In this document: positions 34,975 to 43,570 of the stretch, one piece after another
How positions within the stretch are numbered: position 1 is the first letter of the stretch
How the letters are laid out: each line of letters starts with the position of its first letter
Notes under the pieces: generated by a model
The model's database searches: none
The model's input: only the letters and a program-made list of their open reading frames with translations
Told to the model about the DNA's origin: nothing
Translations under genes and position numbers: made by a program
Assembly: GCF_018449695.1 (NCBI RefSeq)
Contig: NZ_JAAVUY010000008.1
Location: 186,001-250,000 of the forward strand
Length of the DNA: 64,000 nucleotides
Origin: Bradyrhizobium sp. dw_411
GTDB lineage: Bacteria; Pseudomonadota; Alphaproteobacteria; Rhizobiales; Xanthobacteraceae
Direction of reading: 5' to 3'

Positions 34975-35808
34975 ATGTCGGCCTTTGTGTCGGTCAACGG
35001 TGTGTCCTTGCAATATGGCGGTGCGGAGGGGACGCTTGCCTTGCAAGATACGACATTCAGCGTGGCCCAGGGTGAGTTCGTATCGGTGGTGGGTCCGTCG
35101 GGGTGTGGAAAGTCCACCTTGATGAAAGTCCTGAGCGGTCTATGGCCAGTGAGTGCGGGGCATGCCGTCGTCAATGGGCGCGAGGTAACAAAGCCGCTCG
35201 ACTTCGTCGGCATGGCCTTTCAGAATCCCAATCTGCTGCCTTGGCGAACGGTTCTCGATAATCTCATGTTGCCCTTTGAGATCGTCGAACAACACCGAAA
35301 CAAGCTCAGAAGGCAACGCGCCGCCTATGAACAGAAGGCTTTGGACTTGCTGTCGCTGGTCGGATTGGCGGGCTCCGAGCGCAGAATGCCCTGGCAGTTG
35401 TCGGGAGGAATGCAGCAACGCGTTCAGCTCTGCCGGGCCATTATCCATGACCCGCTTCTCCTTATGCTGGACGAACCGTTTGGCGCACTGGATATGTTCA
35501 CCCGGGAAGAGCTTTGGCTCGTTCTTCAAGATCTATGGATAGAGCGTAAGCCGACAGTCATCCTGGTGACGCACGATCTGCGTGAGGCCGCTTTCCTGTC
35601 GGACCGCGTCGTCGTCATGAGTTCAAGGCCCGGCCGGATTATCGCGGAATGCACTGTCGATGTGCCCAGACCGCGGCGCACCGAGCAAATCTACGAGCCG
35701 ACCATCAGCGAAATTGTGCTGAAGCTTCGCGCACAGATAGGCGCCGCGCGCCATACCTCATCGGGGCGCCCGGAAAATCGCCAAATCGCCGGGCCAGCAA
35801 GCGCATGA
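34975..35808 (+). CDS. NitT/TauT-type ABC transporter ATP-binding protein (second system)
   Basis: A 277-residue ABC ATPase: Walker A GPSGCGKST, Q-loop AFQNPNLLPWR, signature LSGGMQQRVQLCRAI, Walker B LLMLDEPFGALD and the H-loop VTHDLREA. It couples ATP hydrolysis to uptake through the permease, whose ATG overlaps its stop codon (ATGA). CTGGAG upstream supports the start. The deacetylase-like gene precedes it by 69 bases. Confidence 0.92.
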   Translation: MSAFVSVNGVSLQYGGAEGTLALQDTTFSVAQGEFVSVVGPSGCGKSTLMKVLSGLWPVSAGHAVVNGREVTKPLDFVGMAFQNPNLLPWRTVLDNLMLPFEIVEQHRNKLRRQRAAYEQKALDLLSLVGLAGSERRMPWQLSGGMQQRVQLCRAIIHDPLLLMLDEPFGALDMFTREELWLVLQDLWIERKPTVILVTHDLREAAFLSDRVVVMSSRPGRIIAECTVDVPRPRRTEQIYEPTISEIVLKLRAQIGAARHTSSGRPENRQIAGPASA

Positions 35809-36605
35809 CCAACAAAGCCAGACGTGGGATCGGCCGCAGGTTGCTGCCGTGGATCGTGATTGCGGCCATATTCGCAATATGGGAACTCGTGGTTCGTAGT
35901 TTCGGCATTCCACAGTTTGTGTTGCCTGCGCCCAGCGCTATTTTTGCCGCCGGCTGGAAATTCAGGGTCGGAATCCTCGACAACTCGTTGCAGACATTGA
36001 TGACCACTCTCATCGGTTTCGCACTTGCCGTCGCATTCGGATTGATCGCCGGAATTATGATCGGTTCATCGTCGCTGGTCTACGAAGCCTTTTACCCGGC
36101 GTTGATCGGGTTTAACGCTATTCCGAAAGTTGCGATCGTCCCGCTTCTCGTGATCTGGTTCGGCATCGGTACCGTACCGGCCGTTCTAACGGCGTTTTTG
36201 ATCTCGTTCTTTCCTATTCTGGTAAATGTCGCCACCGGCATTGCGACGACGGAGCCGGAACTGAGGGACGTTCTCAGGGCTCTCGGCGCCTCACCGGCGC
36301 AAATCGTCCGCAAAGTGGGTTTGCCCCGCGCCATGCCGTATTTCTTTGCCTCGCTAAAAATCGCGATGCCCGTGGCCTTTGTCGGTTCGATCCTTGCGGA
36401 AACTGTCGCGGCCAATAAAGGCATCGGCAGCTTGATGCTGGTTGCGACGGCCCGCTTCGATGTCGCACTTGCCTTCGCCGCACTCCTGGTAACGGGATTG
36501 ATGGGAATGGCGCTCTACTGGATCGCCAACCTGTTGGAGAGACGTGTAACAGGCTGGAGCATCAGAGGCGCGTCGGACGCCGTTGTACTTCATCCGCAGG
36601 GTTGA
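35805..36605 (+). CDS. NitT/TauT-type ABC transporter permease (second system)
   Basis: A 266-residue permease. I start at 35805 (ATGA overlap with the ATPase stop); a longer frame reaching back to 35649 is hidden in the ATPase gene. The N-terminal helix, the typical FVLPAPSAIFAAG segment and the coupling loop LAETVAANKGIGSLMLVA are clear. About six membrane helices are expected. It is the last transport gene of this unit, followed after 55 bases by a dehydrogenase gene. Confidence 0.9.
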   Translation: MTNKARRGIGRRLLPWIVIAAIFAIWELVVRSFGIPQFVLPAPSAIFAAGWKFRVGILDNSLQTLMTTLIGFALAVAFGLIAGIMIGSSSLVYEAFYPALIGFNAIPKVAIVPLLVIWFGIGTVPAVLTAFLISFFPILVNVATGIATTEPELRDVLRALGASPAQIVRKVGLPRAMPYFFASLKIAMPVAFVGSILAETVAANKGIGSLMLVATARFDVALAFAALLVTGLMGMALYWIANLLERRVTGWSIRGASDAVVLHPQG

Positions 36606-36660
36606 CAGGTCTGAAATGCCGCGGCTTCGGACCCGGGGTCACATACGCAAGAGGTGAAAA

Positions 36661-37578
36661 ATGAGCGAAGCCATCGCTGTCGTTGGGCTCGGGATCATGG
36701 GTGGAGCGATTGCCAACAACCTGAAATTGGCAGGAAGGTCGGTCCGGGGGTTTGATATCGATCCGGCCGCGCGACAGCGCGCCACGGAAAATGGAATCGA
36801 AGTGACGGATAGTATCCGGTCGCTCGCGACGGGATCATCGATCATACTGACAAGCCTTCCCAGTTTCGGCGCCGCCCGGACCGTCGTTGGCGAGATCGTT
36901 GACGCGGTCAGTCCAGGCTGCGCCATCGTTGAACTCTCAACCTTCTCGTTGGCCGAAAAAACGCTCCTGCGCGATGAAGCCACCAAAGCCGGTTCTATCT
37001 TGATTGATTGTCCGCTTAGCGGCACCGGCGCCCAGGCCAAGACCCGGGATCTCGTCGTCTATGCCAGCGGCGATGACGCCACGGTTGATCGATGTAAGCC
37101 AGTGTTTGGTGAATTTGCGAAGAAGTTCTTCCACCTCGGCGCGTTCGGTAATGGAACAAAGCTGAAATTCATCGCGAACCATCTCGTCGCGATCCACAAT
37201 GTGGCTTCCGCAGAGGCGATGGTACTGGCCATGAAAGCCGGACTCGACCTCAACCAGGTGGTAGAAGTGGTCGGTGCAGGAGCAGGCTCCTCGCGCGTTT
37301 TCGAAATGCGCGCGCCGCTGATGGCTCGAAATGAATACGAGCCCCCAACCATGCAGGTTGAAACGTGGTTCAAGGATATGGATGTGATCACGGCATTCGC
37401 CCGCACTCTGAAAGCGCCGACCCCACTGTTCGACTCCACGCATGCGTTTTATGCCGCTGCAAGCTCGATGGGATATGGCGAAGTTGACACGGCGTCGGTT
37501 TGTGCCGTGCTCGAACGCATGGCGGGCATCGTTCGACCTTCGTCCGCGACCTCGGCAAAATCTTCTTCGAAGTGTTAG
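36661..37578 (+). CDS. beta-hydroxyacid dehydrogenase (3-hydroxyisobutyrate dehydrogenase-like) family protein
   Basis: A 305-residue NAD(P)-dependent enzyme. GLGIMGG (9-15) binds the cofactor, and DIDP at 32-35 follows the second strand. DCPLSGTGAQAKTRDL (116-131) is the substrate loop, corresponding to DxPVSGG. The catalytic lysine is K169 and the conserved asparagine N173 (KFIANH). Members oxidise 3-hydroxyisobutyrate, tartronate semialdehyde, 6-phosphogluconate-like or gamma-hydroxy acids. It closes the catabolic region and ends 140 bases before the tRNA-Lys gene. Its substrate is presumably a hydroxyacid released by the preceding genes; this is inference. Confidence 0.9.
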   Translation: MSEAIAVVGLGIMGGAIANNLKLAGRSVRGFDIDPAARQRATENGIEVTDSIRSLATGSSIILTSLPSFGAARTVVGEIVDAVSPGCAIVELSTFSLAEKTLLRDEATKAGSILIDCPLSGTGAQAKTRDLVVYASGDDATVDRCKPVFGEFAKKFFHLGAFGNGTKLKFIANHLVAIHNVASAEAMVLAMKAGLDLNQVVEVVGAGAGSSRVFEMRAPLMARNEYEPPTMQVETWFKDMDVITAFARTLKAPTPLFDSTHAFYAAASSMGYGEVDTASVCAVLERMAGIVRPSSATSAKSSSKC

Positions 37579-37718
37579 CCAGCGCACCGGCTTTCGTCAG
37601 ATGAACCAGGACCGGTCGCGATTTCGACTTCCTGCTCCTGCCGGCGATCGAGAAGGACGGCAAGGGCACGGAGCGGCTGCTATGCGCGGCTTCCAGCTTG
37701 CTAACTACTTGAAAGGCT

Positions 37719-37794
37719 TGGTGGGCGCACCAGGGCTCGAACCTGGGACCCGATGATTAAGAGTCATCTGCTCTACCAACTGAGCTATGCGCCC
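37719..37794 (-). tRNA. tRNA-Lys (anticodon CTT)
   Basis: Minus-strand cloverleaf: acceptor GGGCGCA pairs with TGCGCCC, D arm GCTC-AGTTGGTA-GAGC, anticodon stem GATGA/TCATC with loop CTCTTAA (anticodon CTT, reading AAG), T arm CCAGG-TTCGAGC-CCTGG, discriminator A and an encoded CCA. All stems pair perfectly. Its 3' end points to the accessory catabolic region on the left, the usual arrangement for integration into a tRNA 3' end, though no integrase is seen in the window. Confidence 0.97.
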
Positions 37795-37906
37795 GGAACT
37801 TGCCCGGAAAAGCCTTCGCAAGAGGGCGTCGTTTAGCAAAGCGATTTGGCGATGTCCAGCAAACCGACAGGGTTTTCCCGGCCCTCGATACAGGGCCTAA
37901 ATATCG

Positions 37907-37935
37907 AGAAAGCCGCCGGAATCCGGCGGCTTTCT
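37907..37935. terminator. hairpin terminator downstream of the Spy-like gene
   Basis: A perfect 13-base-pair stem (37907-37919 with 37923-37935) around a three-base loop, with A and T runs built into the stem ends. Both strands could use it. It lies 46 bases after the stop of the minus-strand Spy-like gene and upstream of the tRNA. Confidence 0.75.
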
Positions 37936-37981
37936 GCAAGATTTTGAGGGGACCGGCAGGCCCCGCCAACAAAGGCTGGGC

Positions 37982-38563
37982 CTAAAGCCGCTCGGGTCCG
38001 CCCCGGCCCCCGTCCCGGCCGCCGCCGAAGCCGCGATCGGAGCCGCGATCACCATGGCCAAAGCCACGATCGCCGTCCTCGCCGCCGCGATCCATGCCGC
38101 GCTGCCGCCAGCCCTCATGATGGCCTCCCCGATGGGTCAGGAAGGCGAGCCGGCGCTTCTGGCCCTCATCGAGGGTCTTGTAGAGGGGATCGGCCGCATC
38201 CGCGATCTTCTTCATCGCGGCCGCCGTCGCCGCCATATTGTCGGCGCGCAGGCGCAGGCGCGCCACCGGATCATCCGGCTTCTGCGGATCATCCGGCTTG
38301 GCGTTCATCCGCGCATTGGCGCGGTCGATCCGCAGCTTGGCGAAATCCCGCGCCGCGCTCTCGACCGCCGGCCACAGCTTTTCCTGATCCGCCGTCAGCT
38401 TCAGCCCGGCATGAATCGCCGCGATCCGCGCATCGGCAAACGCCGCCCGGTCCTCGGGGCTCACATGCATGTGCTCATGAAACCACTGACGGTTCTGGGC
38501 ATAAGCCACGGTTGAACCGGCAATGGCGAGCGCCGCGATGCCGGCCAGAAAAAACTTCTTCAT
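37982..38563 (-). CDS. Spy/CpxP-like periplasmic protein (LTxxQ family)
   Basis: A 193-residue exported protein. I start at ATG 38563 because GGGAGG lies seven bases upstream and the signal peptide MKKFFLAGIAALAIAGSTVAYA then begins at residue 1. The mature part is helical and charged, with LKLTADQEKLWPAVE (LTxxQ motif) and a later LDEGQKRRLAFL. The last 45 residues are a low-complexity Gly/Arg/Asp/His tail. Relatives are periplasmic chaperones or metal-stress proteins. The His/Asp-rich tail could bind metal, which is inference. It is monocistronic with a strong terminator. Confidence 0.85.
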   Translation of the reverse strand: MKKFFLAGIAALAIAGSTVAYAQNRQWFHEHMHVSPEDRAAFADARIAAIHAGLKLTADQEKLWPAVESAARDFAKLRIDRANARMNAKPDDPQKPDDPVARLRLRADNMAATAAAMKKIADAADPLYKTLDEGQKRRLAFLTHRGGHHEGWRQRGMDRGGEDGDRGFGHGDRGSDRGFGGGRDGGRGGPERL

Positions 38564-38711
38564 AACAACCTCCCTTGGGTGACGGCCCGAAGATGAGCGC
38601 AGCCACTCCGGCAATCAACTTACAGTTTGGCAACAGAGCCTGATTTTACCAAGATGTAATCGGTTAAAATGCTTCCAAATATTTCAAATCATAGCAACGC
38701 CAGATTTGGCA

Positions 38712-39995
38712 TCAGATCATCCCGAGCAATCGCGGCAGCCACAGCGAAATTTCGGGGATGTAGGTGATGAGTCCGAGAAACACCAGCATCGCGCACAGCC
38801 ATGGCAGCACCGCCACGGTGATTTCGCTGATGCCCATCTTGGCGATGCCGCTGGCGATATAGAGATTGAGGCCGACCGGCGGATGGCACAGCCCCACTTC
38901 GGTATTCACGATCATCAATACGCCGAGATGAACCGGGTTGACGCCGATCTTGGTCGCGAGCGGAAAAAGAATCGGCGCCATGATCAACAGGATCGACGAG
39001 GGATCCATCACGTTGCCGGCCAGCAGCAGCAACACGTTGACCACCAGCAGGAACGCCCACAGGCTGAAATTCTTGTCGATAATCCAGGCCGCCATCTCCT
39101 GCGGGATCTGTTCGTGCGTCATCAGGAACGAGAACAGGACCGCGTTGGTGATGATGTACAGCAGCATCGAGCTCATGCTCGCGGCCTGCAGCAACACCTT
39201 GCCGACCTCGCGCAGCTTCAATTCCTTGTAGACGAACACCGTGATGAAGAAGGCGTAGACCGCGGCGACCGCAGCGGCCTCGGTCGGCGTGAAGATGCCG
39301 CCATAGATGCCGCCGAGCACGATCCCGATCAGCAGCAGACCCCACATGCTCTCGCGAAACGCGGTCCATTGCTGCATCAGGCTTGCACGCGGCATCCGCG
39401 GATAGCCGTTGCGCCAGGCGATGAACCAGGTCACGGCGGCGAGCATCAGCGCCAGCATGATGCCGGGCACGATGCCGGCCATGAACAGCGCGCCGATCGA
39501 GGTATTGGTCGACACGCCGTACAGAACCAGAATGATCGAGGGTGGCACCAGGATGCCGAGCGCACCTGAGGTCGAGATCACGCCGACGCCGAACCGCTTG
39601 GGATAACCATGCTCGACCATCGCCGGCATCATGATCGAGCCGATCGCCACCACCGTGGCGACGCTGGAGCCGGAAATCGCCGCGAACATCGCGCAGGCCG
39701 CGACGCCGGCGAGCCCAAGCCCGCCCGGCAGATGGCCGACCAGCGAGGTGGTAAAGGCGATCATGCGCCGCGCCACGCCGCCACGGGTCAGGAAGGTGCC
39801 GGCCAGAATAAAGAACGGAATCGCCATGATGCCGAAATTGTCGAGGCCGGAGAACAGTTTCAGGCCGACGCTTTCGATCGGCACTTCCGTCATCGTGAAC
39901 AGGAAGGTCAGCACCGTGAGGCCGAGCGAAATCGAGATCGGCATGCCCGTCAGCATCAGGGCGAACAGCAGTCCGAAAATAAGCGCGGCGCTCAT
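38712..39995 (-). CDS. TRAP transporter large permease (DctM-like)
   Basis: A 427-residue DctM subunit with about twelve hydrophobic helices. Family blocks are PFFILAGTFLTRGGVARRM, ISGSSVATVVAIGSIMMPAM, GALGILVPPSIILVLYG and the FTPTEAAAVAAVYAF segment. It is the ion-coupled channel of a TRAP importer for dicarboxylates or other organic acids. Its ATG overlaps the stop of the small-permease gene by one base (TAATG). No terminator is obvious after the gene. Confidence 0.93.
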   Translation of the reverse strand: MSAALIFGLLFALMLTGMPISISLGLTVLTFLFTMTEVPIESVGLKLFSGLDNFGIMAIPFFILAGTFLTRGGVARRMIAFTTSLVGHLPGGLGLAGVAACAMFAAISGSSVATVVAIGSIMMPAMVEHGYPKRFGVGVISTSGALGILVPPSIILVLYGVSTNTSIGALFMAGIVPGIMLALMLAAVTWFIAWRNGYPRMPRASLMQQWTAFRESMWGLLLIGIVLGGIYGGIFTPTEAAAVAAVYAFFITVFVYKELKLREVGKVLLQAASMSSMLLYIITNAVLFSFLMTHEQIPQEMAAWIIDKNFSLWAFLLVVNVLLLLAGNVMDPSSILLIMAPILFPLATKIGVNPVHLGVLMIVNTEVGLCHPPVGLNLYIASGIAKMGISEITVAVLPWLCAMLVFLGLITYIPEISLWLPRLLGMI

Positions 39996-40564
39996 TACGC
40001 TTCTCCCAGCGCGACCGGCGCCTTGGGGCTGACCTCGATGCCATCGACATTGGTCGCGTCATGGTGCGGCAGATCGCCGGTTTTCAGGAAGTGCCAGGAC
40101 ACCTGCAGGAAGCGGAAGCACATCAGATACGAGCCGAGCGGGATGCAGGCATAGACGATCCAGCTTGGCAGTTCGAGATCGGGCGAAACCTGATCGGTGT
40201 TCATCAATTCGTAAACGAATTTCGCACCCATGGTGCCGACGATCGCGGTGAACAGCGCGCCGCCGAGCAGGCCGAACAGGATGACGCCCTTCTGCCATTC
40301 CGGATTGAGCCGCTTGATCAGCACGTCGACGCCGACATGGATGCCGGTGCGCACGCCGTAAGCCGCGCCGAACTTCGCCATCCAGATGAACATGTAGATG
40401 CACAGCTCCTGCGCCCAGGAGATGTGGATGCCTATCAGATAGGGATACAGCAACGGCACGCCGGTGCCGAACCGGTGTACCACCGACAGAAAGATCAGAA
40501 GCGTCGCCGCCGCCATCAGCGAACTGATCAGAATTTCCTCGAGCCTATCAAGGATACGAAGCAT
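39995..40564 (-). CDS. TRAP transporter small permease (DctQ-like)
   Basis: A 189-residue, four-helix membrane protein. I choose ATG 40564, preceded by GGTGGG, giving the normal N-terminus MLRILDRLEEILISSLMAA. ISWAQELCIYMFIWMAKFGAAYGVRTGIHVGVD is the DctQ hallmark region (core WMAKFGAAYGVRTGIHVGVD). It partners the large permease. It is separated from the binding-protein gene by a strong hairpin terminator, which probably lowers permease expression relative to the binding protein. Confidence 0.92.
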   Translation of the reverse strand: MLRILDRLEEILISSLMAAATLLIFLSVVHRFGTGVPLLYPYLIGIHISWAQELCIYMFIWMAKFGAAYGVRTGIHVGVDVLIKRLNPEWQKGVILFGLLGGALFTAIVGTMGAKFVYELMNTDQVSPDLELPSWIVYACIPLGSYLMCFRFLQVSWHFLKTGDLPHHDATNVDGIEVSPKAPVALGEA

Positions 40565-40620
40565 CCCACCCCCACATGCGCCCCAACCCCGGCGCGTCGT
40601 CATTATTCAATATTCACTTA

Positions 40621-40656
40621 CAAAAACGAGCTCTCGCGTTTTATCGCGAGAGCTCG
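40621..40656 (-). terminator. intrinsic terminator inside the TRAP operon
   Basis: On the minus strand a perfect 12-base-pair stem (CGAGCTCTCGCG with its complement, 40645-40656 and 40627-40638) and loop ATAAAA are followed at once by TTTTTG. It lies 14 bases after the binding-protein stop and about 60 bases before the small-permease start. Confidence 0.88.
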
Positions 40657-40669
40657 CCGGTATTTTTCC

Positions 40670-41683
40670 TCAGTGGGTGACGCCACCGGTTTCCTTGATG
40701 AATTCATCGATCAGGGGCTGGCCGACCCGGGTCGCAACGTCCTTGTAGACCGGATCCATCGCTTCACGCATCGCCTTGTCCTGCTCCGGCGTCAGCTTGA
40801 TGATCTCGGTCTTGCCGGTCTTGATGATCTCCGCCAGCGCGTCGTCGTTTTCCTTGGCCGACTGGTTGTTGCCGTAGGCGGTGGCTTCCTTCATCGCCTT
40901 TTCAAGCTGCTCGCGAATATCGGCGGGCAGACCGTCCCAGAACTTCTTGTTCACGACCACGACATAGCCGATGTAGCCATGGTTGGTCATGGTCATGTAC
41001 TTCTGCACCTCGTGCATCTTCTGGGAATAGACGTTGGAGGTGGTGTTCTCCTGGCCGTCGACCACGCCGGTCTGCAGCGCCTGATAGACCTCGCCGAACG
41101 CCATCACCTGCGGGATCGCGCCGAGCGAGCGGAATTGCGCTTCCAGCACCTTCGACGACTGGATGCGGAATTTCACACCCTTGTAGTCGGCGGGCGCGAT
41201 CAGCTTCTTGTTGGCGGTCATTTCCTTGAAGCCATTGTCCCAGTAAGCCAGACCGGTCATGCCCTTGGGATCGAGCTTCTTCAGGAGTCTCGCGCCGAGC
41301 GGTCCGTCGGTGACTTTGCGCAAGGTGGCGAGATCGGGAAGGATGTAGGGAAGATCGAACACCTCGAATTCCCGCACGCCGATCGGGCCGAACTTGGAAT
41401 TCGAGGGCGCCAGCATCTGGACCGCGCCGAGCTGCAACGCTTCCAGCTCTTCCTTGTCCTTGTAGAGCGTCGAGTTCGGATAGACTTCGACCTTGACCTT
41501 GCCGGCGGTGTATTTCTCGGCGAGCTCCTTGAATTTCTCGGCCGCCGCGCCCTTGGGCGTGTTCGATGCCACGACGTGGCTGAATTTGATGATGATCGGC
41601 GCTTGCGCCGAGGCCGGCCCGGCCAAAACCGCTACCCCAACCAATGCCGCGACCGATGCCGCCGCCAAGATCAATTTACGCAT
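40670..41683 (-). CDS. TRAP transporter substrate-binding protein (DctP-like)
   Basis: A 337-residue periplasmic protein with a signal peptide of about 27 residues ending ASAQA. GGGAGGGG five bases before ATG is a strong ribosome-binding site. IIKFSHVVASNTPKGAAAEKFKELAEKYT is the DctP opening, and the conserved arginine lies in GVKFRIQSSKVLEA. LQTGVVDGQENTTSNVYS is the ligand-pocket signature. It delivers organic acids to the DctQM permease encoded downstream. Confidence 0.93.
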   Translation of the reverse strand: MRKLILAAASVAALVGVAVLAGPASAQAPIIIKFSHVVASNTPKGAAAEKFKELAEKYTAGKVKVEVYPNSTLYKDKEELEALQLGAVQMLAPSNSKFGPIGVREFEVFDLPYILPDLATLRKVTDGPLGARLLKKLDPKGMTGLAYWDNGFKEMTANKKLIAPADYKGVKFRIQSSKVLEAQFRSLGAIPQVMAFGEVYQALQTGVVDGQENTTSNVYSQKMHEVQKYMTMTNHGYIGYVVVVNKKFWDGLPADIREQLEKAMKEATAYGNNQSAKENDDALAEIIKTGKTEIIKLTPEQDKAMREAMDPVYKDVATRVGQPLIDEFIKETGGVTH

Positions 41684-41876
41684 GTATCCCCTCCCGCTGC
41701 CTTTTTACGGAGCGCGCGCCGTGCGCGGCTCCGGAAGCCTTGTATGCCAGCCGAACGTATAGAGAGAAGCCCGGCGAAAGGCCATTGCCCGTTAGCAGGG
41801 GGCGTTTGGAAAGGGTCTTTGGGCGAAAATTGCTGCAGTGCGAAAACGCGGACGCACCTTCTTGTTTTCCTCAGCC

Positions 41877-41955
41877 GTCATTCCGGGGCGCGCGTTAGCG
41901 CGAACCCGGAATCTCGAGATTCCGGGTTCGATGCTTCGCATCGCCCCGGAATGAC
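41877..41955. repeat. 79-base cloverleaf-like palindromic repeat
   Basis: The element is bounded by perfect 12-base inverted ends (GTCATTCCGGGG at 41877 and its complement ending 41955). Inside are three hairpins: CGCGC-GTTA-GCGCG (41889-41902), a perfect 30-base palindrome (41901-41930) and GATGC-TTC-GCATC (41930-41942). I recall similar REP-like elements from Bradyrhizobium genomes. It separates leuA from the TRAP operon and may also act as a terminator. Confidence 0.85.
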
Positions 41956-41967
41956 ATCAGTGGATGC

Positions 41968-43527
41968 TCAGCTCGCCGCCGCGGCCGGCACGTCCCGCTG
42001 GCGCTTCATGACGATCTTGTTGAGGGCGCCGAGATAGGCCTTGGCCGAGGCCACCAAGGTATCCGGGTCGGACGCCTTGGAGGTCATCGAGCGGCCCTCA
42101 TGGGCCAGCCGCACCGACACTTCGGCCTGCGCGTCGGTGCCCTCGGTGACGGCATGGACCTGGTAGAGTTCCAGCTTGGCGTCATGCGGCACCAGCGCCT
42201 TGATGCAGTTGAACACCGCATCGACCGGGCCATTGCCTTCGGCTTCCTCGATCTTGATCTGGCCGTCGACATCGAGCTTCATGGTCGCACGCTGCGGTCC
42301 ATGGGTGCCCGCGATCACGGTCAGCGAGGTCAGCTTGATCCGGTCATGGGCGGCGGCGATCTCCTGATCCACCAGCGCCTCGATATCCTCGTCGTAAATA
42401 TCCTTCTTGCGGTCGGCCAGTTCCTTCATCCGGTCGAACGCATCCTGCATCTGGTTGGCGCCGAGCTTGTAGCCCATCTCCTCCAGCTTATGGATAAACG
42501 CGTGACGTCCGGAATGCTTGCCGAGCACCAGCGAGGACTTCTTCAGGCCGACCATCTCCGGCCGCATGATCTCATAGGTCGAGGCATCCTTGAGCACGCC
42601 GTCCTGATGGATACCGCTTTCATGGGCGAAGGCGTTCCGGCCGACGATCGCCTTGTTGTACTGCACCGGGAACGAGGTCGCCGCCGAGACCAGCTTGGAG
42701 GCCCGGGTCAGCATCGTGGTGTCGATCTTGTTCCAGTACGGAAACCTGTCGTTGCGGATATTGATCGCCATCACGACTTCCTCGAGCGCGGCATTGCCTG
42801 CCCGCTCGCCAATGCCGTTAACGGTACATTCGATCTGCCGCGCGCCGCCGGCGAGGCCGGCCAGCGAATTCGCCACCGCCATGCCGAGATCGTTATGGCA
42901 ATGGACTGAAAATACCGCCTTGTCGGAGTTCGGCACCCGCTCGATCAGCGTGCGCATGAAATGCGTGTATTCCTCCGGCACGGTATAGCCGACGGTGTCG
43001 GGGATGTTCACCGTGGTGGCGCCGGCCTTGATCACGGCCTCGACCACGCGGCACAGGAACTCCATTTCGCTGCGGGTGCCGTCCTCGGCCGACCATTCGA
43101 CATCGTCGATCTGGTTGCGCGCACGGGTGACGTTGGTAACTGAAGTTTCGATCACCTGCTCCGGCGTCATGTTGAGCTTGACGCGCATGTGCAGCGGCGA
43201 GGTCGCGATGACAGTGTGGACGCGGCCGCGTTTGGCGAATTTCACGGCTTCCGCGCAGCGGTCGATGTCCTTGGGATGGGCGCGCGCGAGGCCCGCGATG
43301 ACCGAATTCTTCGAGCGCCGGGCGATCTCGCTGACCGCTTGAAAATCGCCTTCGGAGGTGATGGGAAAGCCGGCTTCGATGATATCGACGCCCATATCGT
43401 CGAGCATCTCGGCGACCTCGAGCTTTTCCTCGAAGGTCATGGTGGCGCCGGGGCATTGCTCGCCGTCGCGCAGGGTGGTGTCGAATATAACGACGCGGTC
43501 CTTGTCGGACTTGTTCACGGTGGTCAT
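41968..43527 (-). CDS. leuA: 2-isopropylmalate synthase
   Basis: A 519-residue LeuA, the first committed enzyme of leucine synthesis (acetyl-CoA plus 2-ketoisovalerate). The catalytic barrel opens with FDTTLRDGEQCPG (R20, D21, E23). Metal ligands H209 and H211 lie in HCHNDLGMA, and GERAGNAALEEVVMA is the conserved synthase signature. The C-terminal 150 residues form the LeuA dimer domain for leucine feedback. I start at 43527, with AAAGGA upstream; an in-frame extension to 43614 runs into the leader region. A leucine-rich leader peptide and mutually exclusive hairpins lie upstream, so expression is probably controlled by attenuation. Confidence 0.95.
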   Translation of the reverse strand: MTTVNKSDKDRVVIFDTTLRDGEQCPGATMTFEEKLEVAEMLDDMGVDIIEAGFPITSEGDFQAVSEIARRSKNSVIAGLARAHPKDIDRCAEAVKFAKRGRVHTVIATSPLHMRVKLNMTPEQVIETSVTNVTRARNQIDDVEWSAEDGTRSEMEFLCRVVEAVIKAGATTVNIPDTVGYTVPEEYTHFMRTLIERVPNSDKAVFSVHCHNDLGMAVANSLAGLAGGARQIECTVNGIGERAGNAALEEVVMAINIRNDRFPYWNKIDTTMLTRASKLVSAATSFPVQYNKAIVGRNAFAHESGIHQDGVLKDASTYEIMRPEMVGLKKSSLVLGKHSGRHAFIHKLEEMGYKLGANQMQDAFDRMKELADRKKDIYDEDIEALVDQEIAAAHDRIKLTSLTVIAGTHGPQRATMKLDVDGQIKIEEAEGNGPVDAVFNCIKALVPHDAKLELYQVHAVTEGTDAQAEVSVRLAHEGRSMTSKASDPDTLVASAKAYLGALNKIVMKRQRDVPAAAAS

Positions 43528-43570
43528 GACGAAAATTCCTTTAAGCAGTGCGCTGTGTTCCGAGCGCTGA

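Noticed and set aside
37442..37756. 104-codon plus-strand frame ending in GAPGLEPGTR
   Set aside because: The ending is the well-known false translation of a tRNA gene read backwards (tRNA-Lys, 37719-37794), and the rest overlaps the dehydrogenase gene.
38689..40062. 457-codon minus-strand frame overlapping the large TRAP permease
   Set aside because: It is a shifted frame of the permease gene, Arg/Asp-rich without membrane helices.
40061..42037. 658-codon plus-strand frame across the TRAP genes
   Set aside because: It is antisense to two genes with clear DctQ and DctP motifs and runs through the terminator and repeat; the composition is typical of a GC-rich shadow frame.
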